In this document: positions 1 through 9,443 of the stretch, in pieces | Layout of the letters: the number at the start of each line of letters is the position of its first letter | Position numbering within the stretch: position 1 is the stretch's first letter | Origin: Candidimonas sp. | GTDB taxonomy: Bacteria; Pseudomonadota; Gammaproteobacteria; Burkholderiales; Burkholderiaceae_B | Length of the DNA: 51,821 nucleotides | Reading direction: 5' to 3' | NCBI GenBank assembly: GCA_004298545.1 | Contig: SCQX01000185.1 | Coordinates: forward strand, 1 to 51,821 | Program-made: the position numbers and the translations under genes | Notes under the pieces: generated by a model | Told to the model about the DNA's origin: nothing | Databases searched by the model: none | What the model saw: the letters and a program-made list of their open reading frames with translations, nothing else

Positions 1-372
1 CGGGCGCTGCTGCGAGCGGCGGGAATCACCGGTCGAATAAAAAGTCCCAGCTACGCGGTCCTTGAAAGTTATAATCTTTTTAACTTATACTTCTATCACT
101 TTGATTTCTATAGATTTAGCGATCCACGTGAATGGCTGGATGCCGGGTTCAGAGAGATCCTCCAAGAAAATGCCGTCATTTTGATTGAATGGCCCGAGCG
201 CGCCGGGGGTCTGCTCCCCCCGCCCGATCTGGACATCCATCTTCGGTACGCCAACTCCGGACGGCTGGCCAGCCTGACCGCGCAAAGCGACCGAGGACGA
301 TTATGGCTGAAAACGCTTACCCCCCAGGTGCTGAACTTCCTCCCAAAGGATTCTCGCGCCGCCAAATCCTGA
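1..372 (+). CDS. tsaE: TsaE, tRNA threonylcarbamoyladenosine ATPase (5'-truncated)
   Basis: This is the C-terminal 123 residues of TsaE, the P-loop ATPase that works with TsaB and TsaD in making t6A37 on ANN-decoding tRNAs in the cytoplasm. The fragment opens at RALLRAAGITGRIKSPSY, the segment that in TsaE directly follows the Walker A loop, so that loop lies just left of the window. It continues with HFDFYRF and the conserved ILIEWPER segment. The reading frame is open from base 1 to the TGA at 370. It overlaps amiC by 70 bp, the usual tsaE-amiC pairing of beta- and gammaproteobacteria. The real start is outside the window. Confidence 0.9.
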   Translation, partial: RALLRAAGITGRIKSPSYAVLESYNLFNLYFYHFDFYRFSDPREWLDAGFREILQENAVILIEWPERAGGLLPPPDLDIHLRYANSGRLASLTAQSDRGRLWLKTLTPQVLNFLPKDSRAAKS

Positions 373-1661
373 GTGCCGGCTCATCCCTGCTGATCATTTC
401 GCTGCTGCCGCGGGCCGCCGAGGCGGCAACCATCCTGGCGGTGCGGACTTGGCCGGCCGACGAATACACCCGCGTAACGCTGGAACTGGACGCGGAACTC
501 AAGGCCGAGAACTTCACGCTGGAGCACCCGGACCGGCTGGTGGTCGATATTCAAGGCGTGTCCATGGATTCGACCATCAAACAGCTGGTGTCCGAGGTCA
601 AGCCGAACGACCCGTACATCGCGTCGATCCGCGTCGCGCAGAACCGGCCGCACGTGGTGCGCCTGGTGTTCGATTTGAAGCAGCCCGTCGCGCCGCAAAT
701 CTTCACGTTGAAGCCGGTCGGCAATTACAAATACCGGCTGGTTCTCGACCTGTATCCGAAAGTTGCCCACGACCCGTTGATGGCGCTCACCAAAGACAAC
801 ACCGACAATGACCCGCTGGCCGCGGTGTTGGAGCAGCTGGCCAGGAATTCTCCCGACCAGGCGCCCATTCCCACGGTACGAGGGCAGGAAATGCCACGCA
901 CGGCAAGGCGGCGCGGCCCGCTGCCGCCCATGGAGGAGCCGCCCGACGGCGGCCCCAATCGCCCGTTGCTGATTGCGCTCGACCCTGGCCATGGGGGGGA
1001 AGACCCGGGCGCGACTGGCAGGCGGGGCACCCACGAGAAAAACGTCGTGCTTCTCATCGGCCACCATCTGAAGAAGCTGATCGACGCGCAACCCAACATG
1101 CGAGCCTACCTCACACGCGACAAGGACTACTTCGTGCCGCTGTACGTACGCGTGCAGAAGGCGAGGCGCGTGAAAGCCGACCTCTTCGTGTCCATCCACG
1201 CGGATGCGTGGATCAAACCCAGCGCGCGCGGATCGTCCGTGTTCGCGCTGTCGCAGCATGGCGCGACCAGCTCCGCCGCGCGCTGGATGGCCAACCGTGA
1301 AAACGATGCGGATCTGATCGGCGGCGTCGACCTGGCCAACCACAACAGACAGATCGCAAAAGTGTTGCTGGATCTTTCAACTTCCGCGCAGATCACGGAT
1401 TCGATCCGGGTGGGAACCCGGATCCTCGATGAAATCTCGAAGGTCAACCGCCTGCACAGCCGGCAGGTGAATCGCGCCGGCTTCGCGGTGCTCAAGGCAC
1501 CGGACATCCCGTCCATCCTGGTGGAAACCGCGTTCATCAGCAATCCGCAGGAAGAACTCCTGCTGCTGAACCCGAAGCGCCGCGCCGAAATCGCCGCGGC
1601 GATGCTCGACGGCATCAAAGACTATTTCGCCAGCAACCCGGCACTGGCGCGGCGCGCCTGA
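303..1661 (+). CDS. amiC: N-acetylmuramoyl-L-alanine amidase AmiC type, Tat-exported
   Basis: This 452-residue zinc amidase cleaves the amide bond between MurNAc and the stem peptide during cell separation in the periplasm. The chosen ATG gives an N-terminus with a twin-arginine motif (SRRQILSAG, about residues 18-26) and a hydrophobic core; an in-frame ATG at 189 would put 38 unrelated residues before it. GAGGA lies just upstream of 303. An AMIN domain (about 45-150, septal targeting) is followed by a linker and the Amidase_3 domain (about 220-440). The zinc site is visible: H230 in DPGHGGEDPG, E245 in HEKN and H299 in SIHAD, with E408 in LVETAF as the catalytic Glu. A run of seven G (993-999) follows the H230 codon directly. 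Confidence 0.93.
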   Translation: MAENAYPPGAELPPKGFSRRQILSAGSSLLIISLLPRAAEAATILAVRTWPADEYTRVTLELDAELKAENFTLEHPDRLVVDIQGVSMDSTIKQLVSEVKPNDPYIASIRVAQNRPHVVRLVFDLKQPVAPQIFTLKPVGNYKYRLVLDLYPKVAHDPLMALTKDNTDNDPLAAVLEQLARNSPDQAPIPTVRGQEMPRTARRRGPLPPMEEPPDGGPNRPLLIALDPGHGGEDPGATGRRGTHEKNVVLLIGHHLKKLIDAQPNMRAYLTRDKDYFVPLYVRVQKARRVKADLFVSIHADAWIKPSARGSSVFALSQHGATSSAARWMANRENDADLIGGVDLANHNRQIAKVLLDLSTSAQITDSIRVGTRILDEISKVNRLHSRQVNRAGFAVLKAPDIPSILVETAFISNPQEELLLLNPKRRAEIAAAMLDGIKDYFASNPALARRA

Positions 1662-1710
1662 ACGATCGCCACTCATCCCGGCGCTCGGGCCTCGCGGCAC
1701 CGCAGGACTA

Positions 1711-1734
1711 CGCGGGCGCTTTCGGTCGCCCGTG
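1711..1734. terminator. Hairpin between convergent amiC and dedA
   Basis: An 8-bp stem (CGCGGGCG against CGCCCGTG, one G-T pair) encloses an 8-base loop in the 123-bp gap between the convergent ends of amiC and dedA. There is no T-tract, so a terminator role is only inferred from its position. Confidence 0.3.
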
Positions 1735-1784
1735 CGCTACGACGACACTTCCCCGCGCGCCGATTCCAGTGCTTCGCCGCGCGC

Positions 1785-2423
1785 TCACGACGCACACGCC
1801 TTTTTGCAGACTTTCCACAACGCCCCGACGAAAACCGGGACGATAGCCGCGCCAACCCCGACCAGCACGATGGTGTTCAGGTGCTCTTTGATGATAGGCA
1901 CATTGCCGAAGAAGTACCCAAGCGCGATCAGCCCGGTCACCCACAACACGGCGCCGGAGACATTGAACAGCTGGAAGCGGATGAAGTTCATCGCCGCCAC
2001 CCCGGCCACGAACGGCGCGAAGGTTCGGATCAACGGGATGAAGCGTGACAGCACGATGGTTTTTCCGCCATGCCGCTCGTAGAATGCATGCGTTTTCATC
2101 AACGCGTTCCGATCGAGGAAGCGAAGGTTGGCGGAATACACACGCGGGCCGATCAGACGGCCGACCGCAAAATTCACCGAGTTGCCGAGAATCGCCGCAG
2201 CCACCAGCAAAAGGCCCAACAACACCGGATTGAGCAGATGCGAGGCGCCAAACGCGCCGGCGATGAACAATAATGAATCCCCCGGCAGAAACGGGACGAC
2301 GACCAGGCCGGTCTCGGCGAAGATGATGGCGAACAGCACCAGATAAATCCAGACCCCATATTGCGCGACCCACGCCCCCATGTACTGGTCGATGTGGAGG
2401 ATCATGTTGAAAATGTCGAGCAT
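1785..2423 (-). CDS. DedA-family membrane protein
   Basis: This 212-residue integral membrane protein belongs to the DedA/SNARE-associated family, implicated in lipid-carrier recycling and envelope homeostasis. Family signatures are visible: a hydrophobic N-terminal segment, the ETGLVVVPFLPGDSLLFIAG stretch with the conserved E and FLPGD, then GNSVNFAVGRLIG, and FYERHGGKTIVLSRFIPLIR with the conserved R residues. The last part contains further membrane segments and a short basic tail. The start at 2423 (MLDIFNM) gives the usual family length; an upstream in-frame start would add 34 residues of unlikely, Pro/Arg-rich sequence. It is divergent from mutL and convergent with amiC. Its substrate cannot be inferred. 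Confidence 0.88.
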   Translation of the reverse strand: MLDIFNMILHIDQYMGAWVAQYGVWIYLVLFAIIFAETGLVVVPFLPGDSLLFIAGAFGASHLLNPVLLGLLLVAAAILGNSVNFAVGRLIGPRVYSANLRFLDRNALMKTHAFYERHGGKTIVLSRFIPLIRTFAPFVAGVAAMNFIRFQLFNVSGAVLWVTGLIALGYFFGNVPIIKEHLNTIVLVGVGAAIVPVFVGALWKVCKKACAS

Positions 2424-2485
2424 ATGGGCGAAGCCCCCATCGGGGAATATGGGCCTGGCGCGCGTGCCGCCCGGACGAAAGTTGA

Positions 2486-2491
2486 AATATA
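2486..2491 (-). promoter_or_regulatory. Possible -10 box for dedA
   Basis: TATATT on the minus strand in an otherwise GC-rich stretch, placed for a leader of about 55 nt before dedA. No good -35 at the right spacing. Confidence 0.2.
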
Positions 2492-2567
2492 GCGCAAACG
2501 CGCGCGTGGAACCCGCCGGGGCCACCGCCCCCCGAAAGAGTGACCGACGGCGCGCGGATTATCCGCC

Positions 2568-2573
2568 TAAAAT
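2568..2573 (+). promoter_or_regulatory. Possible -10 box for mutL
   Basis: TAAAAT followed by CAGTG, about 108 nt upstream of the mutL ATG. The -35 region is poor. The same hexamer recurs before pcnB and glyQ and, on the minus strand, before purM. Confidence 0.25.
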
Positions 2574-2627
2574 CAGTGCGGGAGCCGCACATCGTCTTTG
2601 CGACCACCACGAGCGGCGCGCGCCGCG

Positions 2628-2651
2628 CCGAATCACCCGCCGAATCACCCG
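2628..2651 (+). repeat. Tandem 12-bp duplication upstream of mutL
   Basis: CCGAATCACCCG occurs twice head to tail with no mismatch in the untranslated region 30-53 bp before the mutL start codon. No function can be assigned. Confidence 0.7.
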
Positions 2652-2680
2652 ACTTCCAGCACGCATCAAAGATTTCCGCC

Positions 2681-4573
2681 ATGACATCCGAACGCCGCCG
2701 AATCGCGCCGCTGCCCGACACATTGATCAGCCAGATCGCCGCCGGCGAGGTCATCGAACGACCCGCTTCCGTCCTGAAAGAGCTGCTCGAAAACGCCATC
2801 GACGCGCGCGCGCGCGCCATCGAGGTCAGATTGGGCGGCGGCGGCATTCGGCGCATCGCCGTGCGTGACGACGGTACGGGCATTCCACGAGACGAACTCG
2901 CCTTGGCCCTGGCACGTCACGCAACCAGCAAAATACAGTCGCTCGGCGAGCTGGAATCCGTCGCCACCATGGGGTTCCGCGGTGAGGCGCTGGCGTCGAT
3001 CGCCTCCGTGGCAACCATCACGCTGACGTCACGCACCGCGAATGCCGCCCAGGCGTGGCAGGTCGACGGTCGCGGCGGGCCGGCCACCGCGGCCGCCGGC
3101 GCGAACGGCACGACGGTCGACGTGCGCCAACTGTTCGATGAAATTCCCGCGCGCCGGAAATTCCTTCGCGCCGAAACAACCGAATACGGCCACTGCCTGG
3201 GTATGCTCGAGCGCGTGGCGCTGGCCCAACCCGACATCGAGTTTCGCCTGTTCCACAACGACAAACCGCAAAAACACTGGCGCGCGGGTAGCGCCAGCCA
3301 GCGCATGCGCGATATCCTCGGCATCGAATTCCTGCAACAATGCGTGACCGCAGAGCGCACGCACGATCTGATTTCACTGCGCGGCATCCTCGTGCGCCCG
3401 ACCCATGCGCGTGGCCGCGCCGATCGGCAATACCTTTACGTCAATGGCCGCTATGTCAGAGATCGCACGGTCTCTCACGCGATACGCCAGGCCTACGCCG
3501 ACGTGCTGCACGGCGATCGCCAGCCGGCCTACGTACTGTTCCTTGCCCTCGATCCCCGCTCGGTCGACGTGAACGTTCACCCATCCAAACACGAGGTTCG
3601 GTTCCGCGACAGCGGTGCCATGCACCAATTCGTCGCTCAGGCATTGAGCGCGGCACTGGCCAGCGGCACCGCCACGCCGGACCACCCGGCGGCGCGACCG
3701 GCCGCGTCCATGGCGGATCGTGCTTCGGCACGCAACGCGGCCACAACAGAGCCCGGCATGGCGGGCAACGCAAACCCAGCCGCCGATGCGCCGACCACCG
3801 CGGGTGGTGCGCACATTCCCTCAATGCCGGCCGCCGACGGGCGGTATCCCCGCGCCCAATGGCAACAGACATTCGCACTGCGCGATGGCGGTCGCGACCA
3901 GGCGGCCTGGCAAGCGGCCTACCGTCCGCTTGACGGAAACGATCCCGGCACCGGCACCGCCAGCGACCCGCCCGGCGGAGCCACGGAAGATTTCCCGCTC
4001 GGCATGGCACTGGGCCAGCTTCACGGCATTTACATCCTGGCCCAGAACCGCGCCGGCCTGGTGCTGGTCGACATGCACGCCGCCCATGAACGAGTCGTGT
4101 ACGAGCAACTGAAGCGTGCCCTGGACGCCCGCACGCTGCCGCGCCAGGAACTGCTGGTACCGGTGGTGTTCAACGTATCGGAGGCGGACGCTGGCCTGGC
4201 CGAGGAATACCACCAGACGCTCACGGAGCTGGGGCTCACCGTCACGCCCGGCGGGCCGGCGTCATTGATCGTGCGGTCGGTTCCGGCACTTCTGGCGAGT
4301 GGCGACATCGAAGCCATGGTGCGCCATGTCATCCGCGATCTCGGCGCGATCGGCAGTTCGCCACGCCTGACGGAACAGCGCAACATACTGCTCTCGAGCA
4401 TGGCCTGCCACGGTGCGGTACGCGCCAACCGGCGCCTGACCCTCGACGAAATGAATGCGCTGCTGCGCACCATGGAGCAAACCGACCGGGCCGACCAGTG
4501 CAATCACGGGCGGCCAACCTGGGTGCAGTGGCCACTGGCCGATCTCGACAAACTATTTCTGCGCGGACAGTGA
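2681..4573 (+). CDS. mutL: DNA mismatch repair protein MutL (endonuclease type)
   Basis: MutL (630 residues) couples MutS mismatch recognition to downstream repair. The GHKL ATPase motifs are intact: LLENAIDA (general base Glu), DDGTGIP and [14 protein letters not shown], followed by [20 protein letters not shown] disordered Ala/Pro-rich linker (about 345-445) leads to the C-terminal dimerisation domain. That domain carries [12 protein letters not shown] from D464, matching the DQHA(X)2E(X)4E metal-binding nuclease motif apart from Met for Gln, plus ACHGAVRA and CNHGRPTW near the end. These are the marks of MutL in bacteria without MutH, as in Neisseria. The start at 2681 gives the canonical N-terminus. 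A (CG)7 tract lies at 2803-2816. The gene overlaps miaA by 4 bp (GTGA). Confidence 0.95.
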   Translation: MTSERRRIAPLPDTLISQIAAGEVIERPASVLKELLENAIDARARAIEVRLGGGGIRRIAVRDDGTGIPRDELALALARHATSKIQSLGELESVATMGFRGEALASIASVATITLTSRTANAAQAWQVDGRGGPATAAAGANGTTVDVRQLFDEIPARRKFLRAETTEYGHCLGMLERVALAQPDIEFRLFHNDKPQKHWRAGSASQRMRDILGIEFLQQCVTAERTHDLISLRGILVRPTHARGRADRQYLYVNGRYVRDRTVSHAIRQAYADVLHGDRQPAYVLFLALDPRSVDVNVHPSKHEVRFRDSGAMHQFVAQALSAALASGTATPDHPAARPAASMADRASARNAATTEPGMAGNANPAADAPTTAGGAHIPSMPAADGRYPRAQWQQTFALRDGGRDQAAWQAAYRPLDGNDPGTGTASDPPGGATEDFPLGMALGQLHGIYILAQNRAGLVLVDMHAAHERVVYEQLKRALDARTLPRQELLVPVVFNVSEADAGLAEEYHQTLTELGLTVTPGGPASLIVRSVPALLASGDIEAMVRHVIRDLGAIGSSPRLTEQRNILLSSMACHGAVRANRRLTLDEMNALLRTMEQTDRADQCNHGRPTWVQWPLADLDKLFLRGQ

Positions 4574-5502
4574 ACCCCTCCATAGTCTGCCTCACGGGGG
4601 CCACGGCAACCGGCAAGAGCGCGGCAACGCTGGCGCTGGCGCAACGATGGCCCATCGAAATCATCACCATGGACTCCGCCACGATCTACCGCGGCATGGA
4701 CATCGGTACGGCCAAGCCATCGGCCGCGGAGCAATTGCGCGTGCGCCATCACCTGCTGGACATTCGCGATCCTTCCGAAACCTATTCGGCCGCCGCCTTC
4801 CGGCAAGACGCCCTGGCACTCATCGCCGACATCACGGCGCGCAACCACTTTCCCCTGATCTGCGGCGGGACCCTGTTGTATTACAAGGCACTGCGCGAAG
4901 GCCTGGACGATCTGCCACAAGCCGACGCCGCCTTGCGCGACGAGATTGCGCGACAAGCCGCCGAACGGGGCTGGCCCGCCATGCACCGCCAACTGGCACA
5001 ACGGGATCCAGCCACGGCCCGCCGCCTCTCACCCAACGACAGCCAGCGCATCCAGCGCGCCCTCGAGGTGTGCCACCTCACAGGGCAATCCCTGTCCAGC
5101 CTGTTGGCTCGCCAACATCGGCAAACGGCGGCCGAGCACCACCACATCACGATCAGCCTGGAGCCATCGGCACGCTCCGCGCTGCACACGCGCATCGAGC
5201 GGCGCTTCCGGGCCATGATGGCCCACGGGCTGCTCGACGAAGTCGCCGCGCTGCATGCACGTCCCGATCTGCATCCGGGCCTACCCTCAATGCGCTGCGT
5301 GGGCTACCGCCAGCTATGGACACACCTCGACGGCCAGGCGACGCTGGATGCTGCCGCGGATCAGGCCATCGCCGCCACGCGCCGCCTGGCAAAACACCAG
5401 CTGACCTGGCTGCGCACGCTGCCCGAACGGCACATCATCGACTGTACGAGCCCAGACGCGATCGACCGCGTCGTAGATACAATGGCACTTCTACAACCCT
5501 GA
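4570..5502 (+). CDS. miaA: tRNA dimethylallyltransferase MiaA
   Basis: MiaA (310 residues) transfers dimethylallyl from DMAPP to N6 of A37 in tRNAs that read UNN codons. Visible motifs are the P-loop GATATGKSA, the substrate loop [47 protein letters not shown] and [11 protein letters not shown] chose the GTG at 4570 because it forms a GTGA overlap with the mutL stop and puts the P-loop about ten residues from the N-terminus; upstream in-frame sequence is the mutL shadow. mutL-miaA coupling is common in proteobacteria. Confidence 0.93.
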   Translation: MNPSIVCLTGATATGKSAATLALAQRWPIEIITMDSATIYRGMDIGTAKPSAAEQLRVRHHLLDIRDPSETYSAAAFRQDALALIADITARNHFPLICGGTLLYYKALREGLDDLPQADAALRDEIARQAAERGWPAMHRQLAQRDPATARRLSPNDSQRIQRALEVCHLTGQSLSSLLARQHRQTAAEHHHITISLEPSARSALHTRIERRFRAMMAHGLLDEVAALHARPDLHPGLPSMRCVGYRQLWTHLDGQATLDAAADQAIAATRRLAKHQLTWLRTLPERHIIDCTSPDAIDRVVDTMALLQP

Positions 5503-5504
5503 CC

Positions 5505-5533
5505 GGCCGGGCGGCACCGATGGCGCACCGGCC
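5505..5533. terminator. Hairpin between convergent miaA and purM
   Basis: GGCCGG and CCGGCC (6-bp stem) flank a 17-base loop and fill the whole 31-bp gap between the two convergent stop codons. There is no T-tract, so this is a positional inference for a bidirectional terminator. Confidence 0.3.
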
Positions 5534-6583
5534 TCAGACCACGACGGTTTGCGGCGCCCCGGGCGCGCGCGCAACGATCTCACCGAGCGCGTACACCCGC
5601 TCGCCCTGTTCGCGCAGCGTTGCCGCCACCGCGTCGGCCTGATCGGCGGCCACGACGGCGACCATGCCGATGCCGCAGTTGAAAACGCGATGCATCTCCG
5701 CATCGGCCACACCACCGCTGGCCTGCAGCCAGCGAAATAACGCCGGCATGTCCCAGGCATCGCGGTGCAGCCGCGCCGCCAGCCCGGCGCCAAGGATGCG
5801 CGGCACGTTCTCCAGCAGGCCGCCGCCCGTGATGTGCGCCAGCCCCTTGATGGCGGCGCCGTGGCGCGACACGGCGCGCAGCACCGACTTCACATAGATT
5901 CGCGTGGGCGCCATGACCACCTCGCGCAGCGGCCGCCCGCCCAAATCCTGATCCGGCCGCGCGCCAACGTGCGCCAAAATCTTTCGCAGCAACGAATACC
6001 CGTTGGAATGAGCGCCGCTCGAGGCCAGTCCCAGCACCACGTCGCCTGGAGCAATCGCGCCGCCGTCGATGATGCGCGCTTTCTCGACGACGCCCACGGC
6101 AAAGCCCGCAAGATCGTACTCGCCCTCCGGATACATGCCCGGCATCTCGGCGGTTTCCCCGCCGATGAGCGCGCAGCCGGCCAGTTCACAGCCGCGGGCC
6201 ACACCGCCCACCACACGCGCCGCCGTCTCGACCGCAAGCTTGCCACAGGAAAAATAATCCAGGAAGAAAAGCGGTTCGGCGCCTTGCACCAGAACGTCGT
6301 TGACGCTCATGGCGACCAGGTCTATGCCCACCGTGTCGTGACAGTGCCAATCGAATGCCAGACGCAGCTTGGTGCCGACGCCATCGGTGCCGGACACCAG
6401 AACGGGCTCGCGATAGCCCGCCGGCATCTGGAACAGCGCGCCGAATCCCCCAATGCCGGCCAGGACGCCCGCGCGCATCGTGCCGGCCGCCAGCGGCTTG
6501 ATGCGATCGACCAACGCATTGCCGGCGTCGATATCGACACCCGCATCGCGGTAGGTGAGAGACGTGGGATGCTTGTCAACCAT
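5534..6583 (-). CDS. purM: Phosphoribosylformylglycinamidine cyclo-ligase (AIR synthetase)
   Basis: PurM (349 residues; E. coli has 345) closes FGAM to AIR with ATP in purine biosynthesis. The sequence is full length and colinear with the family: [15 protein letters not shown] near the N-terminus, GIGGFGALF, the nucleotide/substrate segment [64 protein letters not shown] and [13 protein letters not shown]. It is divergent from hda with 82 bp between the start codons, and no other pur gene is in the window. Confidence 0.95.
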   Translation of the reverse strand: MVDKHPTSLTYRDAGVDIDAGNALVDRIKPLAAGTMRAGVLAGIGGFGALFQMPAGYREPVLVSGTDGVGTKLRLAFDWHCHDTVGIDLVAMSVNDVLVQGAEPLFFLDYFSCGKLAVETAARVVGGVARGCELAGCALIGGETAEMPGMYPEGEYDLAGFAVGVVEKARIIDGGAIAPGDVVLGLASSGAHSNGYSLLRKILAHVGARPDQDLGGRPLREVVMAPTRIYVKSVLRAVSRHGAAIKGLAHITGGGLLENVPRILGAGLAARLHRDAWDMPALFRWLQASGGVADAEMHRVFNCGIGMVAVVAADQADAVAATLREQGERVYALGEIVARAPGAPQTVVV

Positions 6584-6638
6584 GAGAAAACCCGCCAGAT
6601 GTGCAAGAATTGCGTGTTCGGTAAGCCGCCACGGCGCA

Positions 6639-6644
6639 TTTTAC
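6639..6644 (-). promoter_or_regulatory. Possible -10 box for purM
   Basis: TAAAAT on the minus strand in the purM-hda gap, giving a leader of about 50 nt. There is no convincing -35. Confidence 0.22.
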
Positions 6645-6665
6645 GTCCTCTTCCACCCACCCTCG

Positions 6666-7370
6666 ATGTCCCAGCAACTCATTCTCGATCTGCTTCCGGC
6701 GCCGGCCCCCACACTGCAAAACTTCATTGCCGGCGACAACGAAGAGGCGCTCGACGCGCTGCGGCACTGCGGTCCTGGCCGCGCGATCTATCTGTGGGGC
6801 GCCCCCGCCTGCGGGCGCACGCACCTGCTGCGCGCTTTTGCCGCCGAGCCGCATGGGCGGTACTTCCAGGCGCCGCGAGATGCGCGAACGATCCGCGCGA
6901 TGGCGCTGGGCGCTTGCCCCGCGTCCGGCCGGGTGGCGGTGGATGACGCGCACCTGCTCAACGACGCTGGCCAGGCGGCGCTGTTCGCCTTATACAATCG
7001 TTGGCGCGAAACGGCGTCCACCCACGAGGCTTTCGGTCTGCTGGTGTCGGGGCGGCAATCACCACGAGCCACGCCGCTGCGTGAAGACCTGCGCACACGC
7101 CTGGGCTGGGACCTGGTGTTCCGCCTGCACCCCTTGTCCGACGACGAACGCGCACGCGCACTGCAAACGCAATCGGCGGAACGCGGCCTGATGCTCCCGC
7201 CCGAGGTTCTCAACTGGATGCTGACGCACTACGACCGCGACATGAGCCGTCTTGGCGCCCTGCTCGACGCGCTCGACCGCTATTCAGTCCAGACGCAGCG
7301 CGCCGTCACGGTGCCGCTGCTCAAAACCCTTCTGGCCTCCACCCGAGGCCTCGATCCGGACCAAGCATGA
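6666..7370 (+). CDS. hda: DnaA regulatory inactivator Hda
   Basis: Hda (234 residues) is the AAA+ DnaA paralogue that, bound to the sliding clamp, stimulates ATP hydrolysis by DnaA after initiation. The N-terminal QQLILDL resembles the clamp-binding QL[S/L]L motif, which supports the start at 6666. The nucleotide loop GAPACGRTHLLRA has Arg for the Walker A Lys, as in other Hda proteins, and VDDAHLL is the Walker B/sensor region. A helical lid with RLGALLDALDRYSVQ closes the protein. No strong ribosome-binding site is visible. It is followed by a HAD phosphatase with a 4-bp ATGA overlap. Confidence 0.9.
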   Translation: MSQQLILDLLPAPAPTLQNFIAGDNEEALDALRHCGPGRAIYLWGAPACGRTHLLRAFAAEPHGRYFQAPRDARTIRAMALGACPASGRVAVDDAHLLNDAGQAALFALYNRWRETASTHEAFGLLVSGRQSPRATPLREDLRTRLGWDLVFRLHPLSDDERARALQTQSAERGLMLPPEVLNWMLTHYDRDMSRLGALLDALDRYSVQTQRAVTVPLLKTLLASTRGLDPDQA

Positions 7371-8068
7371 CGCCCGCAAGAAAATTGACCCTGTTCGACC
7401 TAGACCACACGTTGCTGCCGATCGACAGCGACTACCAATGGGCCGATTTCCTGGCCGGCACGGGGCGGGTGGGCGACCCCGACCAGGCGCGCCGCCGCAA
7501 TGCGGAACTCATGCGCCTGTACGAAGCCGGCAAACTCGCCGCCGAGCAGGCGACATCTTTCATGCTCGGCCTGCTGACTGGCGCAACGAGCGCCGAACTG
7601 GCGGAATGGCACGAGCACTACATGGCGGAAGTCGTGCGCCCCAACATCCATCCGGTTGCCCAGGAACTCGTACGTGGCCACCTCGAACGCGGCGACCTCT
7701 GCGCCATCGTCACCTCCACCAACGAATTCGTCACCGCGCCCATCGCCCGCGCGTTCGGCATCCACAACCTGATAGCCACCATCCCGCAATATTGCAACGG
7801 CCGTTATACCGGACGCGTCAGCGGCATCCCCAGCTTCCAGGCGGGCAAGGTCGTACGCGTGCGGTCGTGGCTGTCATCGCTGGGCCTCGACCTGAATGAT
7901 TTCGAAAGCTCCACTTTCTATAGCGATTCGGTCAACGACATGCCGCTGATGGAGGCGGTGACCGACCCGGTGGCGACCAACCCCGGGGACGCGCTGCGGC
8001 GAATCGCCACACGACGCGGTTGGAAGGTGCTCGATCTTTTTGACGATGCAAGCAGCGCGACGCCTTAA
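7367..8068 (+). CDS. HAD-IB family phosphatase (SerB-like)
   Basis: This 233-residue cytoplasmic HAD-superfamily hydrolase has all four motifs: FDLDHTLLP (nucleophile Asp), IVTSTNEF (motif II Thr/Ser), the motif III Lys in FQAGKVV, and SDSVNDMPL (motif IV acidic pair). The helical cap after motif I places it in subfamily IB with phosphoserine phosphatase-like proteins. The LPIDSDYQWADFL segment is typical of the proteobacterial group found between hda and pcnB. The substrate is unknown; a metabolite phosphatase role is a family-level inference. It is probably co-translated with hda. Confidence 0.85.
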   Translation: MTPARKLTLFDLDHTLLPIDSDYQWADFLAGTGRVGDPDQARRRNAELMRLYEAGKLAAEQATSFMLGLLTGATSAELAEWHEHYMAEVVRPNIHPVAQELVRGHLERGDLCAIVTSTNEFVTAPIARAFGIHNLIATIPQYCNGRYTGRVSGIPSFQAGKVVRVRSWLSSLGLDLNDFESSTFYSDSVNDMPLMEAVTDPVATNPGDALRRIATRRGWKVLDLFDDASSATP

Positions 8069-8071
8069 AAT
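8066..8071 (+). promoter_or_regulatory. Possible -10 box for pcnB
   Basis: TAAAAT, whose first three bases are the stop codon of the HAD gene, lies 8 bp before the pcnB ATG. If it is used, the transcript would be nearly leaderless, so read-through from upstream is as likely. Confidence 0.18.
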
Positions 8072-8078
8072 ACCGGCC

Positions 8079-9443
8079 ATGTTCACGAAAACCATCAAGC
8101 ATTTCGTCGGTCGCCTGTTTTCGGCGCCGCCCAGCGGGCCGCGGCGTCTGGGCCGCGACAGCCACGGCATCGACCGGCGCAACGTCTCCCGGCATGCCAT
8201 CAAAGTATGCGAGGTCCTCCAGCAGCACGGATACGCGGCCTATATCGTGGGGGGCGCGGTGCGCGACCTGATCGCCGGGCTGCCGCCCAAGGATTTCGAC
8301 GTCGCCACCAGCGCCACGCCCGAACAGATACGGCCGCTGTTTCGGCGCGCCCGCATCATCGGCCGGCGCTTTCAGCTCGTGCATGTCGTGTTCGGTCAGG
8401 AAATCATTGAAACGTCCACGTTTCGCGCGCCAACGTCCGACACTCAGGAAACCGACGAACACGGGCGCATCCTGCGGGATAATCTGTTCGGCACGCACGA
8501 ACAGGACGCGGCGCGACGGGACTTCACACTGAACGCCCTCTACTACGACCCGATGACCGAAGAGGTGATCGATTTCCACCATGGCGTGGCCGACCTGAAG
8601 AACCGCGTCGTGCGCATCATCGGCGATGCCGAGACACGCTACCGCGAAGACCCGGTGCGCATGCTGCGCGCCGTGCGCTTCGAAACCAAACTCAGCGGCA
8701 CCATCGCGCCCTCCTCGCGCGAACCCATCAAACGCATGGCGGAGCTGATCGAATACATTCCCGCGTCGCGCCTGTTCGACGAGATGCTCAAACTGCTCAC
8801 TTGCGGGCATGCAATGGACTGCCTGCGGCACTTGCGCGAAGTGGGTCTGCACAAAGGCATGCTTCCCCTGATCGACGCCATCTTCGCGCAACCGGGTGGC
8901 GAGGCGTTCGTGGAACTCGCACTGGCCCGTACCGACGCCCGCATACGCGCTGGCAAGACGGTCAGCCCCAGTTTCCTGTTCGGTTCGCTGCTGTGGAAAC
9001 TGGTCGACCAGCGCTGGCGCGAAGGCACCAGCCGGGGCGAGTCGCGTATCCAGGCACTGATGAACGCCGCCGACTCGGTCATGGAGGAGCAGACGCGAAA
9101 ACTGGCCATCCAGCGGCGCTACCAGTCCGACATGCGGGAGATATGGTTCATGCAGCCGCGCTTCGAGCGCGCAACCGCCAAGACTGTTTGGCGCATGCTC
9201 GATCAACCGCGCTTTCGCGCGTCGGTCGACTTCCTGCAGCTGCGCGCGGAAGCGCGCGAAGTCGACAGCGTGCTGGCCCAGTGGTGGATGGATCTCGCTA
9301 ATGCCGATGATGCCACCCGGGCCGACATGATAGAAACCTATCAACAGCAGAACCGCGGCGCGTCCAACGGCACCCGTCGGCGGCGCCATCGCGGCCGCCG
9401 CCCGAAGACCGATGCGGCGGTACCGGACGCCGGCGGCGCATGA
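8079..9443 (+). CDS. pcnB: Poly(A) polymerase I
   Basis: PcnB (454 residues) adds poly(A) tails to RNA 3' ends and so promotes decay. The class II nucleotidyltransferase head is clear: YIVGGAVRDLIAG, then PKDFDVATSATPEQ with the metal-binding DxD. The PcnB-type signatures RRDFTLNALYYDP and REDPVRMLRAVRFETKL follow. The C-terminal tail (NGTRRRRHRGRRPK) is strongly basic, as expected for RNA binding and as in poly(A) polymerases rather than CCA-adding enzymes. The ATG at 8079 was preferred; a TTG 13 codons upstream overlaps the previous gene. It overlaps folK by 4 bp. Confidence 0.92.
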   Translation: MFTKTIKHFVGRLFSAPPSGPRRLGRDSHGIDRRNVSRHAIKVCEVLQQHGYAAYIVGGAVRDLIAGLPPKDFDVATSATPEQIRPLFRRARIIGRRFQLVHVVFGQEIIETSTFRAPTSDTQETDEHGRILRDNLFGTHEQDAARRDFTLNALYYDPMTEEVIDFHHGVADLKNRVVRIIGDAETRYREDPVRMLRAVRFETKLSGTIAPSSREPIKRMAELIEYIPASRLFDEMLKLLTCGHAMDCLRHLREVGLHKGMLPLIDAIFAQPGGEAFVELALARTDARIRAGKTVSPSFLFGSLLWKLVDQRWREGTSRGESRIQALMNAADSVMEEQTRKLAIQRRYQSDMREIWFMQPRFERATAKTVWRMLDQPRFRASVDFLQLRAEAREVDSVLAQWWMDLANADDATRADMIETYQQQNRGASNGTRRRRHRGRRPKTDAAVPDAGGA

